From contig NC_039482.1 in assembly GCF_003590095.1 (NCBI RefSeq), forward strand, positions 13,967,657-14,031,656: DNA of 64,000 nucleotides. The letters run 5' to 3'. The first letter of the stretch is position 1. Each line of letters starts with the position of its first letter. The translations under genes and the position numbers were made by a program. This document shows, piece after piece, positions 12,412 through 23,533 of the stretch. Below the pieces are notes generated by a model, which did no database searches, was not told the DNA's origin, and saw only the letters and a program-made list of their open reading frames with translations. Source of the DNA: Trichoplusia ni (Eukaryota > Arthropoda > Insecta > Lepidoptera > Noctuidae).

Positions 12412-13620
12412 ATGGATCTCTCGACACCGCCTGTTTCTCCTGAAGACGAAAAATCTAAGGTAAAAATAATAATGATTGTAACTTACTGATGAGATCATAT
12501 ATTAAAAGCTATTTCTCTTTATTTATATTAAGCGATTGTCACTATATCCACTAGCGAATTGAATAAATTAAAAATTATGTGACACTTAATTATCAATAAT
12601 TAATTAATCCAAACTTGTTTACAGACTACCTATGGCTGTGTGTCAGGTGTTTTCACTTGCCAAACTACAGATGCCTCTAAGCTGTGCGTTTATGATGCCT
12701 TATGCAAGCTAAAAGATAATGGAGACTTTGATATAGGCGGCACCTACTGTGAAACAGAACCTGAGTTCTGGTTCTTTATAACAACATCATCATGCCATGG
12801 AAATAATCATTTAATGAACTTATTTGTGTGCCACAGAAAAACTGGAGCTTTCTCCATAGAAACATCAAATTCCAACACATTGGTACAAAAAGTGGCACCT
12901 GATGATGATGTGCCTCATCTGTTACTTCCTGAGACATTTACCTCATATATGTTTAGATCAACCAAACCAAATCAGAACTTTTTCATTAAGACATTCTGCT
13001 TTAACGACCTAGAACGCTTCAATTCATCTTGTACACTGATAGTACCAATTAAGATAAATGTCAACCCAAAGTTTGTGTTGAATAGTAATGTAGTCAAGTC
13101 TATAAAGCTCCAACATGATTTGAGTGGACTTCTGACAAAGCAAGAGACCACAGACTTTGTTCTAGAGTCTGGTAGCCATAAGAAGTTCCAGGCGCACAAA
13201 ATACTGTTGGCCGCACACAGTCCTGTGCTCAGAAATATGATTAAGAATAGCAATGTTACCTCTTTGTTTATTGACATAAGTGATGTCGACATGGAATTGC
13301 TCTTAGAATTTATATATACAGGCACAATCAAGGATGTGATGAAGCAAGACTGCCTGAAGCTGTTGGACATAGCAGATAAGTTCCAGCTAAAACAGCTGTT
13401 TGCACTCACACAACATGTCATTGGTGATCAAATCTGTGTGAATAATGCTGTTGAGATGGCAGTGATAGCCAAGAGATATAAACTTGAGGATTTACAGAAG
13501 AAAGTATTTGCTTATATTGCAAATCACCCGAAAGTGATGGAGACTGAAGCTTGGAATGACCTGACTGATGTGGAACTGACCAAGTACTTGTTCCGGTACA
13601 CTCGTTCTATGAAAGATTGA
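12412..13620 (+). CDS. BTB/POZ domain protein, SPOP/TDPOZ-like (copy 1)
   Basis: Two coding exons, 12412-12459 and 12625-13620, encode 347 residues. The start is ATGGATCTCTCG at 12412; the donor AAG|GTAAAA and acceptor TTTACAG keep frame (phase 0). Residues about 20-175 form a diverged N-terminal region carrying FDIGGTY and FWFFITT, in the position where SPOP-type proteins have a MATH domain; I cannot confirm a true MATH fold. A BTB/POZ domain follows at about 182-285, with DFVLESG, FQAHKILLAAHSPVLRNMI and LLLEFIYTGTI, the usual BTB core. The last 60 residues resemble the short BACK-like helix region of SPOP. SPOP-like proteins are Cullin-3 substrate adaptors, so a role in ubiquitination is likely but inferred. 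A paralogue with the same exon plan lies inverted at 21.4-22.5 kb. Polyadenylation signals follow at 14187 and 14230. Confidence 0.9.
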
Positions 13621-15601
13621 TGTTGCAAGAAGAAAGCAAACTTGAAACGAGTACAATATTAATGTGTTAAAAACATATTGTTTCAGTGCTTTTTGAGATT
13701 CAGTAGGAAAGTGTCAGCATAAATTTGTAAATATGTATTGCTTAAAGTTACTGATTAAGTATGTAATGACTGTCTTAATTATAGGGCTGTTTCCAAATAC
13801 CAATGCCACAAATTACAATTTTAGTGTACACTTAAAATAGTTTAAGAGTATTTATCTTGAGATCCTACGGGAGTGGATTATTCTAGACATTTCACTAATG
13901 TTGTCTCATGTATAATACACTTCTAATAATGTAGCTTCTTGGAAAACAAAGTAATTTAGCAGGTTTACTTGAAATATGGATAGTTCATACTGCAGTAATG
14001 CACAGTATATTTATTTTTTGTAATATTCTAATCATGAAAATGCTCGACTAACACAGCTAAATCAATTTAAGGAGATTTCTCTATTCAATGGAATGTGATT
14101 CATGAAGGAACATTAGACAGGCAGAGGTAGATGGAACATGGTAAAGGTCTGTGATAGTAGTCCGAGCATAATATATTATCTATGTAAATAAAAGAGTAAA
14201 TCTTTTAGGTGCTGTGACCACACCTTCACAATAAAAAACAAATTATGTTGTTTATAAACTAACATATGTAATATTATGTGGTTATAGTATTTATTGCAGT
14301 GAAAATGTTTGTTATTTTCGGTGTATTCAATTATAAGGAAGATTTTTAATTGTTGTTTTATTTATATGCGAATTTGTAAGACATTGATTAGGTAGGTAGG
14401 TAACATAAAAAAATCGCCTTCAACTTTATAAAATGAACAGCCGTACGAAAATGGTCCGACCGGTAAGTCAGATACACTATAGGAGAGGTCACATTTTAAA
14501 GGGACCCAACAATTTATTTCGATTTACCATCAGCAATTTCGCCTCCTTATGCTGCCAATTGAATTAACCGATTTTGGTATATATTTCATGGTTCCGTACC
14601 TGGCTTCGGCAAACATACACACCCTTTTTTTATAATACATTTTACAATAGTACCGATAAAAAATGGTGAAGTCAGATTGAGTAGGTAATACTGTATTTTA
14701 CATATGTGTATAATTTTGGTCTGTTATTTCGTTTCATTTTGTTCACTTTTATGACGTTTTTTATCGGTGACTAGTTTTTTTTTTTCAATTTTTTTCTCAA
14801 TCCTTTATATGGCTCGGCAAGATTTAAAATTGCCTCTCTCACAGGTAAGCAATAACATATTGGAAAAAATCAGAACAATAAAATAATTTGCTGTTAGATT
14901 AGCTACAGCCGGCGAACGGAGATTGATTGATAAATAAGAACTGATTTCGAAGAATCCTATACATTTTAATACTATCTCTGTGATACAGAAATTAATGTAC
15001 GAATTATATGAAAAAATCTTATGAAAAAAAAACTAGTTTTCTTTTTTTTAATGCTTCCCTTTAATATGGTCATAAATTCGACTTTTTGTCAACAACAGTC
15101 GTAATTAAATAAATATTTTTAATAATTCACTCATTTGTTTAGTAAGATTTTATGTTTAGTTTTATCTCATTCATCTATAAGACTACAAAAGTTCCTGTGA
15201 ATGAATGAATCAGACAAAACCGAAACAACTTTGTGATCATAAACAACTTGTCTATAATCTGTGACACCCACACATACAATTGAAATTTCTCTCTCCCTCA
15301 TCCCAAGGTACCCTCCCGTCAAGCGTGGCTAATCAAGGCACGAAAAGGTGAGGTTTGTCATCATTTTACAGCATTTAATTCTGTTTATTTTGCGTGTATC
15401 TCTACGTAATTATTGTGAATTTGCTATTCCGTGTCGAAATTTCGTGGTGAACTACGTCAAAGTCGTAATTTAACAGGTGAAAACATAGGAATGCTTAGAA
15501 TTTTGTTGTAACAGTGTGGACTCCGAAGCGTTGGATTTTTTATGTCCGAAACTCAGATTGCAAACGGTTGTTGCTTATCAAACGACATTATTTTCAGGAA
15601 A
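13621..15601 (+). other. BTB1 3' UTR, then intergenic space and CK2-beta 5' UTR
   Basis: The first 570 bp or so is the 3' UTR of BTB1, ending after AATAAA at 14187-14192 or at 14230-14235. The next kilobase is AT-rich with no gene. From about 15.3 kb lies the CK2-beta promoter and leader. An acceptor TTATTTTCAG ending at 15597, four bases before the CK2-beta ATG, implies a non-coding first exon; GTGAGG near 15349 and GTGAAA near 15476 are candidate donors. Confidence 0.5.
14187..14192 (+). terminator. Polyadenylation signal AATAAA, BTB1
   Basis: Canonical AATAAA about 570 bp after the BTB1 stop codon. A second AATAAA lies at 14230-14235, so alternate ends are possible. Confidence 0.5.
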
Positions 15602-18600
15602 ATGAGCAGCTCGGAGGAGGTATCATGGATTTCATGGTTTTGCGGGCTGCGGGGGAACGAGTTCTTTTGCGAGGTATATCGTTCAATATTTGGTAATGTA
15701 TGGTGGTGATGGCATTAGATATTGATCCAACATATTATGTTTTAGGTGGATGAGGATTACATAAATGATAAATTCAACTTGACTGGACTAAATGAGCAGG
15801 TGCCACACTACAGACAAGCATTGGACATGATACTGGACCTAGAGCCTGGTGAGTACTAAACCATGTTGTCTTCAATCTCTGACGTTTTGTTATGACTGAC
15901 ATGGAACTAAAAGTAAAAAAAAACGTGAAAATAATCATGCAATTGTGGTGAACAATGTCAACAGATAAGATGCATTATGAAGTGTGTGTTTGTACATGAT
16001 ATGGTTGATTAGGACTGTGTGAGAGTCCTACTATGCCATCTATGAGTGATTTTATAAACATTGCCTCCAAACTAGTATGCCTCAAATTCATAACCTTAAT
16101 GCTAATGAGGTATATCTGTGTCAGAAGGGATATACATACAAGTGTGTTATTCTAACAAGATTACTTATCATTATGACTAATTGTTATGACTGAAGTGATT
16201 TTATACTAAATATGTCAATCACATTTGGTGAACAATAAATTAATTAACAATTCAAGCAGTTGGAACCTGTAGATTACTGGCATGCCAAGAATCAATCCTC
16301 TCCTAGAATTACGCTCATAAAAGTATTGGTGCAGGAATCTAAGGCAACTTTATATCTCCCCAGTATTCTCTCCTTTTCCAACCTGCATTAAAGCCAAAGC
16401 TTTGTGTGAAACTAAAAAGTCCATCCACATTTTTTTTCTACCATAATAGCCCACAGCAAATATAGTGTGCTTAAGACATCAAATTGTTTTAGTCCAGTAA
16501 TCTGTAAAACCTGCAGTGATACAATATGACTATTATTTTATACCACATTTATGTAAAAGACTACTGTGTAAGTGAAATGCCCGAATATATTTATTCATTT
16601 GTTTAAGATGATGACCTAGATGACAACCCAAACCAGTCCGACCTGGTGGAGCAGGCCTCCGAGATCCTTTATGGACTGATTCATGCTCGTTACATTTTAA
16701 CGAATAGGTAAGAAATATATTTTATAAATGCTCAAAACCACCTTTGCTGTTATTTATTTATTCCACTTTAATTCTTTACTAAAAGCTTCAACAATAATTT
16801 TTATCGTGAAGTTATATGAGCTTAAGAGATAAACATCTTATATATTTCTGCCCACATTCAAAACAGTTGCAATTATAATGATACAAATTAGTTGGTACAA
16901 TAAAAAATCACATTCTAAACTTCTTGTAATTATAGATCAATATAATTTACTTGCCCTTTAACATTCCTTAGATACAAAGGGCATGATGTGTTCAAAGGAT
17001 AACTTCACTAATCCTGCATAAATATTCTATTGTGAATTCACAATACTGAAAGATAATAATAAAAACAATTGCTTATTCACAGAGGCATTGGACAAATGTT
17101 AGAGAAATTCCAGTCGGGCGATTTTGGTCACTGCCCACGTGTTTATTGTGAATGTCAATCTATGCTTCCACTCGGTAAGTACATCAATGTTGCTTTTCAT
17201 TAATCATATTACCTTCTGTAACAGTACAGGTAATTTCATTATATCTATTAATGGCTGTCAGCTTGAAAACTATGTGATTAGAGTTCCATCAAGCAGCACC
17301 ATTCCGCACCACCAATTCTGGTAGCATAAACTACCAGAATTAATGGTGCTGGTGGCATTGTTTTGTAGTCTTGTTTGTCATGGCGGCACGTTTTTAACGT
17401 TTAAAAAATATATTCTACTGAGTTGAGTCAAAGCTATGATAATCTTGCGTCTTACTAGTAGAACAAATTACATTTACGTAAGAAGCACCTAATGTTCATG
17501 GACATAATAGCAATTAAACTTTAAAGTATGTTTTTAACTTATTTTTCTTTTGTTCCACTAACATAAAATCAAGATATATTAAATGGAAATTTCGCATGAA
17601 GTCATCCCTTGTGTGTGACAATTTGCGCCACGAAGTTGTCACTAGCCCCTATATACCTTAGTGACAGCCTAAGTAGAATTATATTTTTAATAACCCGTCA
17701 ACAGAGTAGAACAGGGCTTTCTAAAGGGTCAAAACTGTACCCTAGTGCTAAGGGCCCGCCGTCTGTTCGTCCTTCTGTCATCAGGCTGTATTTCATGAAC
17801 CGGATATATAGACATTTGGTTGATGTATTTCTTTTGCCAGTATAAAGACAAATTTCATAATGAAAACGAAAAACGAGGCTTAGCAATTTGTTTTGTATAA
17901 TATTCATTTGTCTGATACTGGGCCACAGTGCCGTCTATATTCTAACTGGAATCTTGCTTGACCCACAGTTCACTCTTAGCTAAACAAATACAAGGCCGAA
18001 TTGTTCGGCGTGTCTCAGATCTATGCAATTAACTTATTGAAGTATAGTACAAGGTACAAATTCATTAGTTATCAGTGTAATTGGAACGTGATATTATTAT
18101 AATTGCCTAATTAAAGTACATAACATTCCACAACATTTAAATGTCCATAATGGTGTTTACAGGTTTTAATTAAGGGGACATTAATAAAATTATACTAATT
18201 TTAAAAAGACAATTAGCGTGCCAATAAATTCTAATCTTTAAATAACACAATGGATGAAGAAAATGGACTAAAATACTTATTTGGTTTTAAACGCATTTTA
18301 AAAGTCAAAACTACGTATTGGCTTATTGACTATATCATTGTTTACTACAACTACGCGTGACTATGAAAGCTAGATGGTTGTTACCATGGTATTGCATGTG
18401 TCAGGGCTGTCGGACGTGCCGGGCGAGGCGATGGTGAAGCTGTACTGTCCGCGCTGCATGGACGTGTACACGCCCAAGTCGTCGCGACACCACCACACGG
18501 ACGGCGCGTACTTCGGCACGGGCTTCCCGCACATGGTGTTCATGGTGCACCCCGAGTACAGACCCAAGCGGCCCGCCTCGCAGTTCGTGCCCAGGTCAGC

Positions 18601-19108
18601 AGCTATACTCAACTATTCCTAAACCATAATTTTTGTTTTACTTTTTTATAGCTGAAACAATTTATACTAGATTTCTGTTTTCTACCTCTGATTTTCGACA
18701 AAGCTTGTATTTTAGAAGCAATATGTTTATTTCTCATATTAGTGAACGGCTACCTTGTTTGTATGATAATTTTAGTCTCTATGTGCCTCGGTGTATAGCA
18801 TATTTTGCTTTACCTTATAGTGCTTGCACAATGTCATTGATCTCATCAAATCTTCTTATTCTTCTTTGTTTCTGTCCTGTAGTTATTAAGTAAAAATTGT
18901 ATTATCTAACATGCGCTTTTCCGGACGTAGTCGTTAATTATTTCCACATTGATTTGTTTGCGCATGTGTGTTCAATAACATGTATGTTGACTTCACCAGG
19001 TTGTACGGTTTCAAGATCCACCCGCTCGCATACCAGATCCAACAGCAGGCGGCGGCTAACTTCAAGGCGCCGCTGCGGAGTCTCTCGTATAACAACGGTA
19101 AACGCTAG
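15602..19108 (+). CDS. CkIIbeta: Casein kinase II regulatory subunit beta
   Basis: Regulatory subunit of the tetrameric Ser/Thr kinase CK2; it dimerises, binds catalytic alpha subunits and directs substrate choice in nucleus and cytosol. Six coding exons: 15602-15673, 15746-15848, 16608-16707, 17083-17174, 18405-18594 and 19000-19108, all in phase, giving 221 residues (human has 215). It starts [20 protein letters not shown], with the N-terminal serines that are the known autophosphorylation site. The acidic loop is at 55-64 (DLEPDDDLDD). The zinc-binding cysteines fall at C109, C114, C137 and C140, the same numbers as in human, so the fold and dimer interface should be intact. The tail after residue 205 is diverged ([14 protein letters not shown]). 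A GTAAAC inside the last exon at 19098 could act as an alternate donor. An in-frame ATG lies 60 bases upstream at 15542, inside the presumed leader intron. Confidence 0.97.
17290..17362. repeat. Imperfect hairpin in CK2-beta intron 4
   Basis: An inverted repeat centres on a CATAAA loop: ATTCTGGTAG on the left pairs with CTACCAGAAT on the right. A second block, GCACCATT, pairs with AATGGTGC after an asymmetric bulge of about 10 bases. It could be the remains of a MITE or a structured intronic RNA. No function is shown. Confidence 0.4.
17697..17803. repeat. Dispersed repeat fragment, inverted relative to the 2.1 kb copy
   Basis: On the minus strand it reads CCGGTTCATGAAATACAGCC, then TGATGACAG and GGGTACAGTTTTGACCCTTT further on. 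The motif order matches the fragment at 2128-2215. It lies in CK2-beta intron 4 and has no coding capacity. Confidence 0.5.
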
Positions 19109-20860
19109 GGCCGCGCCGCCGCGCGACCGAGCGCCCAGTCCCGCACACTGATACAGACGCTCCCCCCACGTACCGTGGACGCTCTCTGTGCCTTCCGTAA
19201 CGTCGCGATACTACTTATCTAGTTTCATGCTGCGACCGCAACACACGAGCCATATAAGAACTATTAACCGACTTTTGGCAATAAAACAAGCCGACATTTA
19301 GACTGGCAATTAAAACTGATTTACTTTGATCGTTTTTTGTTCTTATATGACACATTTGTCTCGCACAGTGAATTTTTGTGTTCCTTCTGTTTCTAAATCT
19401 AACTTTCACGCTTACGGCTTCAGTCTGAAGTGTTAATAGCGGAAGTTTGGCTTACATCGGTAGCTCTATGTGTCGCGTGTCGGCCAGCTCACCGCCGGCA
19501 CGACGTACTCGGCGTGAGTATCCGGGAGTTTGATCTGTATCAATAACATGTAAACAAACAGTCTAAACACGAGGACTGAACATAACAATTGGTCTGCTAT
19601 CACTGTTTCATACAAACAGTAGCAGACACATTTCTAAACAATAGAATACTGATAAGGGGCTATTCTGTTTGTTGTGGGATGTTGTTCTGACTATTAATAT
19701 AATGATAATTACTTATCCTGTGGCCAATTAGTTATAAATAACACTTGATTGTAACTCCAGCAATATTCATTTCACGGCACAGTCTTGTAATCCGACATCT
19801 CTCGAGTGATCGTACTCATGTAACAGCAGACACGTATTTTAGATTAAATGAGAGTTGTGTCTTAAATCATAAGTATTGTAGTAAGTAAATGCAGTTCACG
19901 AGACGTAGCAATATGTACTGTAGCTTGCATTTAAATATAAAGTAATAGTAGGGGGTTCATGTATTTTTATTTTTATATCCGAATACAACCATTAGGATGT
20001 AGGTGATCATTACATGGACGCGTATTTTTTTTCATGAGAGATATATTCTATTTCGTTCTTGTGTACCGGTTCCAGTAATTATCAATAAACGATAAGACAA
20101 CTATTGGCCTTTTTTCTTGCTTATCCTGCATGTTGACCACGTCGAATCCTCCCGCTGCCCGCAATAAGAATGGATTTATAGATTCCAAATTAGTTGTCGT
20201 TTGACATAATAACTACCGAGTTTGAGAGCCATCGTAGCGTCGCCTAGAACTTGCGACGGAAGCAATATAGTACCGTTGAAATGAGTACCACTTTAGCTAG
20301 TTACGTACATAATCGCTAAATAACGTAGTAGCTACGCTATCACTGGACTGTTCACATCGCCGGGCCGCCGCCGTCCGGCGGTGACGATGCCCATTGAGTC
20401 GCTTTAGGCTTGTTGCATTGACCGCTAAAATACGCTTGTCACGATTGCCAAATACATAGCGGAGCCGACGCGATGTGAATACACCACCCGCATCACGTTA
20501 CTCGGTAAATTAACAAGAGCTTTTGTCGCACTACAGTAATGCCCGAACGTAACACAATCATGGACTAACATTTTAACAGAAGAAAATGTTTGTTTGCTGC
20601 AGAAACGAAGACTTCCAGTAACATTCCAAAATGATAATTTAGCCATCGTGTGCGCTGCTCGCAGGGCACGGCCACAGGGCATAGCACCCTGCTGCGGACT
20701 GAGCAAGCGACCTGCGCCGCCGCTCCACTTGTACAAGCTATCTATCTTCTACGATTAACTTACATAATTATAATATTTATTTAAACCATTAATTTTACTT
20801 CCCATATAACGATACAGTTATGTTTTTAAATTCAATAAAGTTTATTTTTACGTTTTCTGT
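19109..20860 (+). other. CK2-beta 3' UTR
   Basis: No coding region is supported here. Polyadenylation signals sit at about 20084 (AATAAA followed by CGATAAG) and at 20833-20838, giving a short or long 3' UTR of about 1.0 or 1.75 kb. The distal part has GC-rich patches, including a predicted stem around 20355-20390 built on CCGCCGCCGTCCGGCGG. A minus-strand open frame at 20.4-20.7 kb has no domain and is treated as chance. Confidence 0.55.
20833..20838 (+). terminator. Polyadenylation signal AATAAA, CK2-beta distal
   Basis: TTCAATAAAG near the end of the long CK2-beta 3' UTR. Minus-strand AATAAA signals for the BTB2 gene lie only a few to 120 bp away (plus-strand TTTATT at 20841, 20876 and 20953), so the two transcripts end tail to tail and may overlap. 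Confidence 0.55.
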
Positions 20861-21390
20861 ATAATATGTTTTTCATTTATTTTGTGTAAAATAAACAGTT
20901 TTAACAAAATGTTTTAAAATAAAAAAAAGTATTTTTATGAATAGGTATATCATTTATTTGCTTTCATTAAAAAAAAGTGTAGAAACAATCAACAAAATGT
21001 GTTAACATAATATAATTTCAATTAGATAAGACAAAGACTAGGTCTCTAAAACACTCAAAAGATACATATCAAGTTTTTAGAATAGATGAGTGTAGTAAAA
21101 CATATCACATAGCTTATTAATAGTTTCTTATCTTATTTACTACAGTTACTCATGATATTAGAAAGAAATATGGGGAGAGACCCAATAATGATACACACAG
21201 ATGACTACATTAGCTTAATTAGTGGTACCAACTTACAATGTGCACAAATCAAAGGTACATTTCTTTTAATGAATACAAGTTATGATTTTCATTATACATG
21301 AAATAGTCCACTTTAATTGGGTCTGACTCATATGTTGAGAACATTCCCTCACTACATACACAAACACTACTTTATAGATAAATAATACTA

Positions 21391-22520
21391 TTATGTAGCT
21401 AGATAGGTACACAGCTGTTTTAGCAAATCAGCACTGTTTATCTCACTGAAAGAGCTACAGTTAAGTACTTCTTTATTTTCTCTGATGAATTTCATGGCTT
21501 CAGTCTTTAGGAAATCAGAGTCATACATATCAGCAACTATTAAGATGTCAAGAACATTATCCAAAGTTATTTGTTCTGAAAGAGCATGTTCAGAGACCTC
21601 CCAAAGACCTTTTAAGTTGTATCTATCTGCCAGCATAAGTAAGCTAGCAAAGTTAATATTCTCAACATCAGTCACGGTGCCTGTATAGATATATTCTAAC
21701 ATGTAGCGAAGGTCATCACCTCCTACATCAACCAGTTTCACATAACTGTTCTGGCTTTCGGCTGTCTCACCTTTGAGCATGGCTTTGAATACCTCACTAT
21801 GTGCAGCTAGTATTACTTTATGAATCTGAAACTTCACACCATCTGCAGACTCAATGACAAAATCAGATCCAATTGGATCAGTGAAGAGAGCACTACAGTC
21901 ATGGTTCAGTTTAACATTATCAATAACTTCAAGACTTATTTCTTCAGAGAGAGGTCTCGATGCAAATGGGAAGGACACAGCTATGTACAATTTTCTATCC
22001 TTCAAACATTCTATATCAAGTTCTGTAAAGCTATAGGTTGTGAGGTAGGTGTGAGACAGTTCATTAAGCTGTTTAAATTGAAACTCTGTAAGGTACTGCT
22101 GAAGATACACTGTGTCTGTTTTCTTGGACACTTTGAACTTATTACCACAACTAACAGCAACACTAAATGAGCTCACACCATGATTACAAATAAATAAATG
22201 CAGGAGGAATATGTCACCGACAATTTCTGTTTTGTACGTGAACCAGTAGTCTGCCACATCCTGCATGTAAGTACCGCCTATGTCATAGAAGTTTGGGCGG
22301 TGAAGCTTCTGGTATATATTCTCGAGACACAGCCATTTCACTTCCCGGGTCTGACACACTCGATGCCCATGCACCACCCTGGTATCCTGATTACAGAAAA
22401 TTGCACAAGATATTATATATTAGTCATACCAGCAGAGGAAAATAATGAGATTAAAGAATCACAACTCACCGCTATGTTGAGCTTGTTTGCTGCAGGTTCA
22501 CCTACACGGGGTTCGTACAT
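21391..22520 (-). CDS. BTB/POZ domain protein, SPOP/TDPOZ-like (copy 2)
   Basis: Two coding exons on the minus strand, 22520-22470 and 22386-21391, encode 348 residues. The start reads ATGTACGAACCC; the donor GCG|GTGAGT and acceptor TAATCAG keep phase 0. The N-terminal half carries FYDIGGTY and YWFTYKT, aligning with FDIGGTY and FWFFITT of copy 1. A BTB/POZ domain at about 183-285 shows DFVIESADGVKFQIHKVILA, AAHSEVFKAML and YMLEYIYTGTV; a short BACK-like tail follows. Exon 2 is 996 nt in both copies and exon 1 is 17 codons here against 16, so the intron is at the same place and phase. The proteins are clearly related but diverged, so the duplication is old. A Cullin-3 adaptor role is inferred from the family. 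The gene is divergent from SMG7. Confidence 0.9.
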
Positions 22521-23157
22521 TTTAGATTAATGTCTTATATTGTTATGTATTATATATTATTGTACAGTAAAAATATTGATTTTATGGCGAACGAACTATT
22601 CTAATAGGAAATTCTGATAATGAAAAGTAAACATCTGTCAAAAATGTTAAGTACACGGTACTCAAAATAAAAATATTACTAAATTGATCATGAAGTATTT
22701 CCGTCTGGCAATGACATTTCAAGACTTTGAAAAACAGAATATAATTTAGCCTTCATTTTCAGATCAACCTCGTTTCAATTAATAGCCAATATTCTAATGA
22801 TGTTGATAATAAATAGCAAAATATTTTTCAATGAAGTCGTATGGCCTAAGTAGAACTAAGTATGGCCATGTAAATACAAAAAGCGCGACAACTATTTCTT
22901 ATTCTTTTGAATGGTAAAGTAATAAAGAATATAATCAATAGTTGTCTTGTTTTAAATGAGCATGCAACAAGTGTTTCTACTATTCTGCACCAAAACCATT
23001 GCAGGGATGAAAAGGTATTCTACCAAGATCGTTTTTATTTTAAGTGGTAGCATTTAAATTAAAATGTCACCTTGACAGTTTGACAGTGCATGGATCTCGA
23101 TTGTTTTTAGAATTTTTCATTTCAATATTCCGTAATTTTAATTTGGATTATTTCCTA
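22521..23157. promoter_or_regulatory. Divergent promoter region, BTB2 and SMG7
   Basis: About 640 bp separates the BTB2 start codon (minus) from the SMG7 leader (plus). It is AT-rich, without repeats I recognise. Both first exons must start in it, so a shared bidirectional promoter is likely by position. Two GACAGTTTGACAGTG-like direct repeats of TTGACAG occur near 23070-23090. Confidence 0.45.
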
Positions 23158-23533
23158 ATGCTATGACAAATGCTGAGGCTCTAAGCCTCTATCATAATGG
23201 TTTTAAACGCCGCCGTGCAGATGTTGAGGTGAGTTAAAACAATTTTTGTGAAGTAACCTTGTTAATAATTTCGAAATATCATAATTTTCTCCTTCGTACT
23301 CAATGGACAACAAAGTATTTTTTACATAAACAACGTATTTTTTATCTTACATAATATGAAGTATATTAAATATGAAACAGTATTTTTTTAATTGCTTGAT
23401 GGCTCTTTATAATTCGTCATTGAATGACACATTTTGATCATATGAGAACCAGGAAGATAATTTATACATTTTATTGATTTGTAGAAAGATAAATTATAAA
23501 ATTGTTAAATTTATTTGACAGGGAGGCGGATGA
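23158..23533 (+). promoter_or_regulatory. Cluster of upstream ORFs on the SMG7 leader
   Basis: Three ATGs precede the SMG7 start in the same leader. ATG at 23158 opens a 2-codon ORF (ATGCTATGA). ATG at 23163, overlapping that stop, opens a frame that passes the SMG7 start out of frame and, after splicing of intron 1, ends at TGA 23531-23533 (25 codons). ATG at 23170 opens a 4-codon ORF. The SMG7 ATG has the better context (A at -3, G at +4), so leaky scanning is plausible. Effect on translation is inferred; it also requires that transcription starts upstream of 23158. Confidence 0.6.

Noticed and set aside
12972..13421. 149-residue minus-strand open frame inside BTB1
   Set aside because: It is an antisense shadow of the BTB exon; no domain and no start context.
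20425..20736. 103-residue minus-strand open frame in the CK2-beta 3' UTR
   Set aside because: Mixed composition, no domain, no splice partners; likely chance in a GC-rich patch.
23163..23228. ATG at 23163 as SMG7 start
   Set aside because: Its frame hits TGA at 23531 just after the first splice, whereas ATG 23197 gives an N-terminus alignable with human SMG7 and keeps phase 2 at the junction.
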